A stretch of DNA of 5,733 nt from an uncultured Alphaproteobacteria bacterium (GCA_903933475.1 CAIZKE010000005.1:1-5733); one strand, 5' to 3'. Counted from the stretch's first letter, positions 1 to 5,571 are shown. Notes: generated by a model from the letters alone, not told the origin. Translations and numbers: made by a program.

Positions 1-253
1 CTGCACCTTTCTTGTGTTCAATTCCGCCTTCCCAGCTATCGACACAGTATATCTGGATATCAGACTGATTTGACATAGTGCAGGTTTCAATCAACCAGCA
101 AGTCGATCGTCCTTCGAATGATCCAATCTCGAGAATCTTTGTTGGCTTGTTGCTGCTGATTATCTGGCGCCAGACGGGTAAACTGGCTGTCTGGTTGAAC
201 CAGTCGTTCGTGAATTCATACTCAGGTCCAGACGGTTGCGCCTGCTCGGTCAT
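1..253 (-). CDS. Class I SAM-dependent methyltransferase, partial (C-terminal part beyond left edge)
   Basis: This gene is open from an ATG at 251-253 to the window edge, giving 84 codons and no stop. The visible protein carries a classic nucleotide-binding motif I: a beta strand followed by EIGSFEGRS at residues 42-50. About 20 residues later a second strand ends in IYCVDSWEGG (residues 68-77), where D72 would sit at the motif II position that contacts the SAM ribose. This is the Rossmann start of a small-molecule or sugar O-methyltransferase of the Methyltransf_24/TylF type; the substrate cannot be read. A GAGGT ribosome site (260-264) lies 6 bases from the ATG. It is transcribed divergently from the phage operon, with 100 bp between the two starts. 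G+C is near half, against about three quarters next door, which suggests later acquisition (a moron or host surface-modification gene). The methyltransferase fold is well supported; the role is unknown. Confidence 0.82.
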   Translation of the reverse strand, partial: MTEQAQPSGPEYEFTNDWFNQTASLPVWRQIISSNKPTKILEIGSFEGRSTCWLIETCTMSNQSDIQIYCVDSWEGGIEHKKGA

Positions 254-353
254 GTCTGCACCTCAGGTTGAACGGGTTCCGAGCCGTCAGGGCCCCACAT
301 TCTTCGAATAGCTTGAGCCGCCCATTCGGCGCAAATCTGCGGGAGCCTTTGTC

Positions 354-1862
354 ATGCGTTTTACACTCGACCCGCCGCCGGGCCTGGCGGCGGATGACAC
401 TTCGTTTGCGGCGGCGGGGCGGTGGGCGGACGCCTCGAATGTGCGGTTCTGGCGCGGGCGGGCGCAGGTGATCGGGGGCTGGGAGCGGCTGCACCCGGGC
501 CGGCTGGCCGGGCCCTGCCGGGGGCTGCTGGGCTGGACCGACCTTTCGGGGGGACTGGTCCTGGCCTTTGGCGGACCTTCGCGGCTGGAGATCTGGCGGG
601 GAGGCGAGCTGGCCGACGCGACGCCCGCGGGGCTGGCGCCGGGCGCCGCCGACGGCTCGGGCGGGCGGGGCTATGGCACGGGTGCCTGGGGCGTCGGGGC
701 CTGGTCGGAGCCTTCGGACGGGGCCCTGGCGCCCCGGACCTGGTCGCTGGCGGCCTGGGGCGAGACCCTGCTGGCCGCGCCCCGGGATGGGACCCTTTAC
801 CAGTGGTCGCCGGCCAGCGGCGGGGTGGCCCGGCCGGTTGCCGGGGCGCCGGGGCGGATGAGCGCCATGGTGGTCTCGGCCACGGACCAGGTCTTTGCCC
901 TGGGATGCTCGGAGGAGGTTTCGGGCCGGTTCAATCCCCTGTGCATCCGCCACGGAAGCGTGCGGCGGCTGGACCAGTGGACCACGGCGCCGGACACCAC
1001 GGCGCGGGAGTATGTCCTGCCCGGGGGTGGGCGGATCGTGGGCGGGCGGACCCTTGGGTCGCACCTGCTGGTCTGGACGAGCCACGCCCTGTTCCTGGGG
1101 GTGTTCACGGGCAGTCCCGGCCAGCCCTGGCGGTTCGACCGGGTGGGGCAGGCCTGCGGCCTGATCGGGCCGAATGCGGCGACGGTGAGCGGGCTGGAGG
1201 CCTTCTGGCTGGGGCCGGACCTGCAGGTCTGGCGCTATGCCCTGGGCGGGGCGCCGGAGCCCCTGTCCTGCCCCCTGAGGGCGGACCTGGCCGCGAACCT
1301 GGCGGCGGGGCAGGGGGACAAGGTGTTCGCCTCGACCCTGTCGGCCTTTTCCGAGGTGAGGTTCGACTATCCCGACCAGCGCGACGGGGCCGAGAACAGC
1401 CGGTGCCTGGTGCTGTCCCTGGCGGACGGGGCCTGGAGCCGGGGGGCGACCCCGCGGACCGCCATGATCGACGCCGGGCCTGCCGAGCATCCCGTGGCGA
1501 CGGCGCCGGACGGCTCGATGTTCTGGTGCGAGCGGGGATCGAGCGCGGACGGGGCGCCCTTCGCCTGGTTCCTGGAGAGCGCTGACCAGGTGCTGGACGA
1601 GGACCGCACGGCCCTGGTGCGCGGGGTCTGGCCGGACCTGGCCGGGCAGGAGGGGCCGGTGGTGCTGGAGGTCTCGGCCCGGCGAACGCCGCAGGGGCTG
1701 GCGCGGCGGGCGCCGGCGGCGGCCCTGGCGCCGGGACAGGCGCGGGCGGACCTGAGGCTGTCGGGACGACTGTTCCGGGTGCGGCTGAGCGGCAATGCCT
1801 CGCCCACGGCGGGACGGATCGGGCGGCTGGTGTTTGACCTGGCGCCGGCGGGCGGACGGTGA
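354..1862 (+). CDS. Phage structural protein, podovirus tail/DNA-stabilisation type
   Basis: This 502-aa protein has no membrane segment or signal peptide. Near the N-terminus it shows GRW (22-24), NVRF (29-32), GR (35-36) and IGGW (40-43). Further on are FNPLCIR (193-199), CGLIGPNA (268-275), FWLG (284-287) and an LSCPLR stretch (304-309). I recognise this order of short motifs from structural proteins of short-tailed phages, the group often compared with the P22 gp10 packaged-DNA stabilisation protein or a tail hub. The many short strand-like blocks with W/G turns fit a beta-propeller-like body, which is inference. The ATG at 354 has GGGAG at 341-345, 8 bases upstream. It is the first gene of the coupled late operon, and its stop overlaps the next start as GTGA. 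The two frames antisense and +1 to it are open for long stretches only because of the high GC. It is certainly coding and phage-derived; the exact virion position is uncertain. Confidence 0.75.
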   Translation: MRFTLDPPPGLAADDTSFAAAGRWADASNVRFWRGRAQVIGGWERLHPGRLAGPCRGLLGWTDLSGGLVLAFGGPSRLEIWRGGELADATPAGLAPGAADGSGGRGYGTGAWGVGAWSEPSDGALAPRTWSLAAWGETLLAAPRDGTLYQWSPASGGVARPVAGAPGRMSAMVVSATDQVFALGCSEEVSGRFNPLCIRHGSVRRLDQWTTAPDTTAREYVLPGGGRIVGGRTLGSHLLVWTSHALFLGVFTGSPGQPWRFDRVGQACGLIGPNAATVSGLEAFWLGPDLQVWRYALGGAPEPLSCPLRADLAANLAAGQGDKVFASTLSAFSEVRFDYPDQRDGAENSRCLVLSLADGAWSRGATPRTAMIDAGPAEHPVATAPDGSMFWCERGSSADGAPFAWFLESADQVLDEDRTALVRGVWPDLAGQEGPVVLEVSARRTPQGLARRAPAAALAPGQARADLRLSGRLFRVRLSGNASPTAGRIGRLVFDLAPAGGR

Positions 1863-2215
1863 GGGCCGAGGCGGACGACCGCGAGGCGCTGGCCCTGGCC
1901 TTGACGGCCCTGGCGGCAGACGCCGGGCCGGCGGACCTGGCCGGGGCGCTGAGGACGGGCCGGGCGCGGATCTGGATCGGTGAGGGGGCGGTGCTGGCCA
2001 CGGAGCTGGCACCGGAACCGGAGGGGCCCTGCCTGCACGTCTGGCTGGCGGCCGGGCGGCTGGCGGCGGTGCTGGACCTGAGGCCGGGCCTGGAGGCCTG
2101 GGCCCGGGGGGCGGGCTGCGCCCGGATCACCCTGGACGGACGGAGGGGCTGGGCCCGGGTGCTGGCACCCTTTGGATATCGACGGGCGGGACATGAGATC
2201 GAACGGAGACTGTGA
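1859..2215 (+). CDS. Small GNAT-like phage virion-associated protein
   Basis: This 118-aa protein starts at a GTG that overlaps the upstream stop as GTGA, so it is probably translated by coupling; no strong ribosome site is visible. The C-terminal third has the pattern ARGAGCARITLDGRRGW (82-98), then VLAPFGY (101-107) and a charged helix ending ERRL. This small-residue loop, beta strand, GRRGW and GF/GY-type ending matches the truncated acetyltransferase-like proteins that short-tailed phages encode between tail and internal-virion genes; the T7 gp13 protein has a comparable fold and position. The N-terminal half (1-35) is an alanine/aspartate-rich helix, followed by strands at 36-50 and 59-74. 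I see no clear acetyl-CoA pyrophosphate loop (Q/R-x-x-G-x-G/A), so catalysis is doubtful and a structural role is more likely. The family call rests on pattern and position only. Confidence 0.6.
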   Translation: MRAEADDREALALALTALAADAGPADLAGALRTGRARIWIGEGAVLATELAPEPEGPCLHVWLAAGRLAAVLDLRPGLEAWARGAGCARITLDGRRGWARVLAPFGYRRAGHEIERRL

Positions 2216-3810
2216 TGGGAAAGAAGAAGACCAAGACCACCGCGACCGAGACCAGCCGGACGGTGACGACGCCGACCCGGCCGGACTGGGTGGACACCCA
2301 GGCGCGGGGGCTGAACGCGGCCCTGACCGAATGGGGCCGGCGGGACCCGACGGCCTCGGTGGCCCCGGTCTCGGACCTGGAGCGCCGGGCCTCTGAAGGC
2401 GCTGCCGGCCTGGGGCTGGGCGAGGGCTGGAACGCCGGGACGACGGACTGGGCGAACTGGGGGCGGGTGAGCGCCGGACCGTGGGCTATGCCAGGACCTG
2501 GGCCTGGGACGGGGACCGGGACCGGGACCGGGACCGGGACTTGGCCTGTGCCTTTGCCTGGGCCTGTGCCTGTGCCTCGGCCTGCACCCGGGCCTGGGCC
2601 TTTGCCTGGGCCTGGACCTGGGATCCCGGCCTCCGGGCGATCCTACCCCCTGGGGGCCGACCTGCTGGGCCCCGGTCCCGCGGACCGCGCACCTCCGGCC
2701 TTCCCGACTTCGGGGCCTATTCTGGAAGGGACCGGCGAGGCGCCCCAGGCGGCGAGCGTGCTGGACCGGCTGTCGTCCTACATGACGCCCTTCCGCGACC
2801 AGGTGCTGGCGGCGGCCATGGACGACTACGACGCCGACGCCGGGCGCCGGAGGGCGGCCCAGGACCTGGAACTGGCCGGACAGGGCGCCTTTGGCGGCTC
2901 GGGGGCGGCCCTGACCCGTTCTCTGACCGAGGGGGAACTGGCCCGGGGCCGCAACAGCCGGCTGGCGGGCCTGCTGGACCAGATGTTCACGCAGGGTGCC
3001 GGGCTGGCGTCGGGAGATGCGGACCGTCGCCAGCAGGCCTCGACGGCCGCGGCCCAGCTGGCCCAGGCGCGGGACCTCCAGAGGGCCCAGCTGGTCCAGG
3101 CGCGGGATCTCGAGCAGGCGCGGCTGGGTCAGGAGTGGGGCCTGGAGACCTCGAGGCTTGGCCAGGCCCGGGACTTCGAGCGCGCGCGACTGGCGCAGGA
3201 GGGCGGGCTTGAGACGGCCCGGCTGGACCAGTCCCGCGACCTGGAGGCGGCGCGCCTGTCCCAGGCCCGAGACCTGGAGACGGCCCGCCTGTCCCAGACC
3301 CGGGACCTGGAGATGGCTCAGCTCTACCAGTCCCGCGACCTGGAGACGGCGCGCCTGTCCCAGGCCCGTGACCTGGAGATGGCTCAGATGTCCCAGTCCC
3401 GCGACCTGGAGACGGCCCGGCTTTCGCAGGCCGCCGAGGCGAGTCGGATTCAGGACGCCCTGGCCCGGGCCCAGCTGGGCCAGGAGGGCGAACTGGCCCG
3501 CTCGCGCCTGGGCCTGGACGCGGCGGCCTCGCGCCGGGCCGATGCTGAGATCCAGGCGCGGATCGGGGCGCAGGTGCGGGCGGCGGAGCAGGCCCGGCTG
3601 TCGGCACCCGATCAGGCCCTGGCCCGGCGCATCGAGATGTTCTCCGGCCTGCCCCTGGGCCTGTTCCAAGGCAGCGCCACGGACAGCCAGGGCCAGAGGT
3701 CGGGGACGGAGACGACGAGCGGGGCGACCCTGGGCGAGATCGCCCAACTGGTGAACAGCCTGACCGGCTCGCCCCTGTCGCGGCTGTTCCAGCCGAAGGG
3801 AGGGGCGTGA
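2215..3810 (+). CDS. Internal virion / DNA-ejection type protein with hendecad repeats
   Basis: This 531-aa protein begins at the ATG at 2215, which overlaps the preceding stop as TGATG. GGAG at 2205-2208 is 6 bases upstream; a GTG at 2212 is in frame but too close to that site. The layout is a basic KKKTK start (3-7), a Pro/Gly/Thr low-complexity tract (about 93-138), a conserved-looking block YMTPFRDQVLAAAMDD (189-204), FGGSGAALTR (226-235) followed by a run of E/R-rich helix, then eleven 11-residue repeats (284-404), a short further coil, and a serine/threonine/glycine-rich tail. The P-F/Y-x-x-x-V block followed by GAFGGS-type residues is a signature I know from podovirus proteins placed like T7 gp14-gp15, which enter or line the ejection channel. 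The lack of cysteine and the predominantly helical, Ala/Gln/Arg/Leu/Glu composition fit that role. Function is inferred from motif and gene order; coding status is certain. Confidence 0.7.
   Translation: MGKKKTKTTATETSRTVTTPTRPDWVDTQARGLNAALTEWGRRDPTASVAPVSDLERRASEGAAGLGLGEGWNAGTTDWANWGRVSAGPWAMPGPGPGTGTGTGTGTGTWPVPLPGPVPVPRPAPGPGPLPGPGPGIPASGRSYPLGADLLGPGPADRAPPAFPTSGPILEGTGEAPQAASVLDRLSSYMTPFRDQVLAAAMDDYDADAGRRRAAQDLELAGQGAFGGSGAALTRSLTEGELARGRNSRLAGLLDQMFTQGAGLASGDADRRQQASTAAAQLAQARDLQRAQLVQARDLEQARLGQEWGLETSRLGQARDFERARLAQEGGLETARLDQSRDLEAARLSQARDLETARLSQTRDLEMAQLYQSRDLETARLSQARDLEMAQMSQSRDLETARLSQAAEASRIQDALARAQLGQEGELARSRLGLDAAASRRADAEIQARIGAQVRAAEQARLSAPDQALARRIEMFSGLPLGLFQGSATDSQGQRSGTETTSGATLGEIAQLVNSLTGSPLSRLFQPKGGA
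2491..2628 (+). repeat. Hexanucleotide repeat encoding a Pro/Gly/Thr/Val tract
   Basis: Within the ejection-type gene, 46 codons follow a six-base rhythm. The first part is GGGACC: four exact copies at 2512-2535, flanked by one-mismatch copies at 2506-2511 and 2536-2541, and read as Thr-Gly. It then changes to a family of GCCTNN hexamers (to about 2622), read as Pro-X with X mostly Gly or Val. Because six is a multiple of three, gain or loss of copies would lengthen or shorten the protein without a frameshift. The tract should be an extended, flexible linker between the N-terminal region and the helical body. Such short-unit purity suggests recent slippage. Confidence 0.85.
3064..3426 (+). 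repeat. Eleven tandem 33-bp repeats encoding a hendecad helix
   Basis: Eleven consecutive 33-bp units start with a CAG codon at 3064, 3097, 3130, 3163, 3196, 3229, 3262, 3295, 3328, 3361 and 3394. The consensus peptide is Q-A/S-R-D-L-E-T-A-R-L-S. The first units are the most diverged and the later ones the most alike. From 3295 a 66-bp double unit is repeated (3295-3360 and 3361-3426), with about nine differences between the two copies. A degenerate unit follows at 3427, and another unit-like stretch at 3481-3513 is out of phase by seven residues. The periodicity of exactly 11 residues with Leu at unit positions 5 and 10 fits a long straight or right-handed coiled helix rather than a heptad coil. 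Confidence 0.92.
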
Positions 3811-4154
3811 TGGCGGAGACCGGAACCCTGGGCGAGGCCCAGCTCTTCGCCCTGAGGCAGATCAGCGAGAACCTGGCGGCCCAGACCCGGCGGCTGGAGG
3901 GGCTGGGCGCCAAGGTGGACGAAGTGCGCGAGCGGCTGGCGCGGCTGGAGGCGCAGGAGGCGGGGGTGCTGGTGGAGGCCGTGCGCCGGGAGCTGAAGTC
4001 GGCCCTGGCGCGGATCGACGCCCTGGAGGCCCAGCGCGACCGGGTGGCCGGGGCGGCAGCCTTCTGGACCTGGCTGGGGCGGCATGCGCCCTGGATGGCG
4101 GCGGCCCTGGCGGCCTTTGGCGCAGGCCTGGTCTCGCGGGAGGGCGGACGATGA
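3810..4154 (+). CDS. Coiled-coil protein with C-terminal membrane anchor, lysis-region
   Basis: This 114-aa protein starts at the ATG at 3810, one base into the upstream stop (TGATG). A strong purine-rich site, GAAGGGAGGGG (3795-3805), serves this start; the GTG at 3807 is in frame but is almost touching that site. Residues 12-78 form a highly charged helix with heptad-like Leu/Val/Ile spacing (RRLEGLGAKVDEVRERLARL and on). It is followed by a Trp-rich segment FWTWLGRHAPW (85-95) and a hydrophobic stretch to about residue 108 ending in a short basic tail. A long coil followed by one terminal membrane helix, directly before a holin-like gene, resembles XhlA-type haemolysin/holin-associated proteins of phages. 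That likeness is architectural only, and an anchoring or structural role is possible. Its stop overlaps the next gene as ATGA. Confidence 0.6.
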   Translation: MAETGTLGEAQLFALRQISENLAAQTRRLEGLGAKVDEVRERLARLEAQEAGVLVEAVRRELKSALARIDALEAQRDRVAGAAAFWTWLGRHAPWMAAALAAFGAGLVSREGGR

Positions 4155-4420
4155 GCGAGCCGGGGCGGCCGCCGGTGGAGATCACCTGGCTGTGGCGGCG
4201 GATCTTCACCTACCTGGCCAGCCTGGCGAATGCCGGCCTGCTGGCGGCGGTGATCCTGAAGGTGCGCGACCCGCAGGGGCTGGCCGCCCTGGGCCTGGCC
4301 CTGGTGGCGGCCAATGTGGTGCTGGCCACCCTCTACCTGGCCGGGGCGACGGTGACGGACTGGGCGCGGATCGCCGGGGCGGCCCGGGGGCTGCCGAAAT
4401 CCGGGGAGGGCGGGTCGTGA
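4151..4420 (+). CDS. Two-helix membrane protein, holin candidate
   Basis: This 89-aa protein starts at the ATG at 4151, overlapping the previous stop by four bases (ATGA). It has two clear hydrophobic segments, about residues 18-37 and 44-66, joined by a short polar turn (KVRDPQG). Before the first helix is a WLWRR cluster and after the second an amphipathic piece (TDWARIAGAARG) and a charged tail. Size, two-helix topology and a position directly before the spanin pair fit a class II phage holin, which would form inner-membrane lesions at the end of infection. Holins share little sequence, so the call rests on topology and context. A small non-lytic membrane protein cannot be excluded. The stop overlaps the Rz-like start as GTGA. 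Confidence 0.6.
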   Translation: MSEPGRPPVEITWLWRRIFTYLASLANAGLLAAVILKVRDPQGLAALGLALVAANVVLATLYLAGATVTDWARIAGAARGLPKSGEGGS

Positions 4421-4884
4421 ACGGCATTACCTTCGGCGGGATGGCGGGGCTGAGACTGGTCCTGGGCCTTGCCGCGGCCCTGGTCCTGGCCCTGTCGGCG
4501 GCGCGGCTGTGGGAGGCGGGGCGAAGGGCGGGGGCGGCACCCCTGCTGGCCGAGGCCTCCGCCCTGCGCGCCCAGGCGGCCCGCTCGGCCCTGGAGACGG
4601 AGGGCGTGCGGGGCCAGCTGGCCCGGGCCGAGGCCGCTTCCCGCGCGGCCCTGAGACTGGAAACCGAGACCCGGGCGCGGATTGACGCCCTCAACCGACT
4701 GGAGGATTCCGATGCGCCCCTGGATCCTGACCGCCTGGCTGAGCTTCGCCGGGCTGACCGCGGGCTGTGCGACGCGGCCCCCGGCCTCGCCTGCCGCCCT
4801 GCCGCAACTGACGCCCCCACCAGCAGCGGCAGCCCCTTGCGAGGCCTACGTCCTGCCGCCGGGGGCGAGCCTGGCCGACCTTGA
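4417..4884 (+). CDS. Rz-like inner-membrane spanin (i-spanin)
   Basis: This 155-aa protein starts at a GTG at 4417, overlapping the holin-candidate stop by four bases, with GGGGAGGG at 4403-4410, 6 bases upstream. The same frame is open further upstream, but that part is a shadow of the two preceding genes. Residues 12-29 form a single N-terminal membrane helix with a basic cluster after it (R30, R36, R37). The rest is a periplasmic Ala/Glu/Arg/Leu helix to about residue 96 (sequence around LALETEG and TRARIDALNRLEDSD), then a D/R-rich segment and a Ser/Gly/Pro-rich end. This is the usual plan of Rz, which bridges the periplasm with Rz1 and fuses the two membranes at lysis. The strongest support is that a lipoprotein gene begins inside its 3' third in another frame, as in the Rz/Rz1 pair of lambda. 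Confidence 0.8.
   Translation: MNGITFGGMAGLRLVLGLAAALVLALSAARLWEAGRRAGAAPLLAEASALRAQAARSALETEGVRGQLARAEAASRAALRLETETRARIDALNRLEDSDAPLDPDRLAELRRADRGLCDAAPGLACRPAATDAPTSSGSPLRGLRPAAGGEPGRP
4701..4705 (+). promoter_or_regulatory. Ribosome binding site that sets the Rz1 start
   Basis: GGAGG lies inside the Rz coding frame with 6 bases to the ATG at 4712. It is one of the best Shine-Dalgarno sequences in the window and selects this ATG over the upstream in-frame ATG at 4682. It indicates that the overlapping frame is translated independently. Confidence 0.75.
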
Positions 4885-5017
4885 CGAGGGCTATGTCCGC
4901 CGGGGCGCCCAGATTGCCGCCTGCGACGCTGCCCGGCGACTGGCCCTTGAGACCCTGGAGGCCGAACACGCCCTGGAGGCCGAGGCCCTCAGGCAGGCTG
5001 GGTCTCGGCCCCGCTGA
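4712..5017 (+). CDS. Rz1-like outer-membrane lipoprotein spanin (o-spanin), overlapping
   Basis: This 101-aa protein starts at the ATG at 4712, in the +1 frame inside the Rz-like gene, from its codon 99 on. The signal peptide is short: MRPW, a hydrophobic core (5-15) and a lipobox-like LTAGC ending at C19, the predicted lipidated residue. The mature part is proline- and alanine-rich (22-50), typical of Rz1, and then has an unexpected charged helical C-terminus (about 53-94, with E/A/R and Cys71). The first 57 codons overlap Rz and the rest extends 133 bases past its stop, so this is a partly overlapping rather than fully embedded pair. Thr rather than Leu at -3 makes the lipobox slightly weak. 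It is the last gene of the operon and overlaps the converging DUF2239 gene by 29 bp. An upstream in-frame ATG at 4682 would add ten residues but lacks a ribosome site. Confidence 0.82.
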   Translation: MRPWILTAWLSFAGLTAGCATRPPASPAALPQLTPPPAAAAPCEAYVLPPGASLADLDEGYVRRGAQIAACDAARRLALETLEAEHALEAEALRQAGSRPR

Positions 5018-5534
5018 GGGCTGGGGCGGCGAGGCGGGCGAGGTAGTCGCGGACGTCCTCGGGCCAGGTGGCGGTCTCGCGGCTGAAGGCCACCTGATCG
5101 CTCGCGTAGAGGGCGCGGACGGCGGCCTCGGCGCCGGGGGCGTCGCCGGCGAGGGCGTTGAGCACAGCGTAGGTGGCGTCGGCAGCGCGGCGGCGGGCGG
5201 CCTCCGGAGATTCTGGGGCGCGGGCAGCGGCCTCGACCAGGCGACGCAGGGCGGCGGAGGCGCCGCCGGGCTGGGCGGAGAGCCAGTCCCAGTGCCGGGG
5301 CAGGAGGGTGACCTCCCGGGCCGAGACTCCCAGTTTCGGGCGCCCGCGGCCCGGGCTGGCGGGCACCTCGCGGGGCGGCGCCAGGGACTGGAGGGCGCCG
5401 GTGTGGTCGCTGAAGACCAGGGGCTCGACGGAGTCCGAGGACAGGGCCGCGCGGGCGGCGGCGAGGACTGCGGCAAGCTCGCCTGAGGCGATGCGACGGC
5501 CGTGGTGGAAGGCTGTGAAGAGGTCCTGGGTCAT
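4989..5534 (-). CDS. DUF2239 family protein
   Basis: This 181-aa protein reads from the ATG at 5532-5534 to a stop at 4989. It starts MTQDLFTAFHHGRRIASGEL, has a strand-rich segment ending VFSDHTG (40-46), and then the hallmark core GRPKLGVSAREVTLLPRHW (64-82) followed by SAQPGGASAALRRLVEAA (86-103). That core is the conserved signature of DUF2239, a proteobacterial family with no established biochemical role. The G-x-x-ASxALRRLV segment resembles a helix-turn of small DNA-binding proteins, but that is only an impression. The C-terminal part is helical and alanine-rich. The ribosome site is weak. A palindrome at 5572-5583 sits 38 bases above the start and may control it. Its 3' end overlaps the spanin gene by 29 bp in convergent orientation. 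It is probably a normal chromosomal gene flanking the prophage. Confidence 0.85.
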   Translation of the reverse strand: MTQDLFTAFHHGRRIASGELAAVLAAARAALSSDSVEPLVFSDHTGALQSLAPPREVPASPGRGRPKLGVSAREVTLLPRHWDWLSAQPGGASAALRRLVEAAARAPESPEAARRRAADATYAVLNALAGDAPGAEAAVRALYASDQVAFSRETATWPEDVRDYLARLAAPALSGAETQPA

Positions 5535-5571
5535 GACGCCGATCTAGGCGCGCCCGGCCAGGGAGTCAATA

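Noticed and set aside
78..311. A 77-codon plus-strand frame in the low-GC left end
   Set aside because: It is antisense to the methyltransferase start, which has clear SAM-binding motifs and a ribosome site; this frame has neither.
254..353. Promoter for the phage operon in the divergent gap
   Set aside because: TTGAAC at 268-273 looks like a -35 box, but no acceptable -10 lies at the right distance (GGCCCC is there), and the operon may be read from farther upstream in the intact phage.
222..2012. A 596-codon open frame on the minus strand across the tail-type gene
   Set aside because: It is antisense to a recognisable phage protein. Its translation is dominated by Pro, Arg, Gly and Ala with no domain pattern, as expected when stop codons are rare in very GC-rich DNA.
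2481..3212. Plus-strand frame with RDRDRD and AWACACA runs
   Set aside because: This is an out-of-frame reading of the hexanucleotide tract and repeats of the real gene, with low-complexity composition and no start signal.
1105..3747. An 880-codon minus-strand open frame, with regular L-Q-V-x-G-L repeats
   Set aside because: The repeats are the mirror of the 33-bp repeats of the plus-strand ejection gene. There is no ribosome site or known domain, and the frame crosses three good plus-strand genes.
5008..5027. GCCCC...GGGGC hairpin near the spanin stop as a terminator
   Set aside because: It has only five base pairs and no T-tract, and lies within the DUF2239 coding region; such stems are expected by chance at this GC.
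4881..5486. A 201-codon plus-strand glycine/alanine-rich frame antisense to DUF2239
   Set aside because: It is a shadow of the DUF2239 gene, whose core motif is unmistakable on the minus strand.
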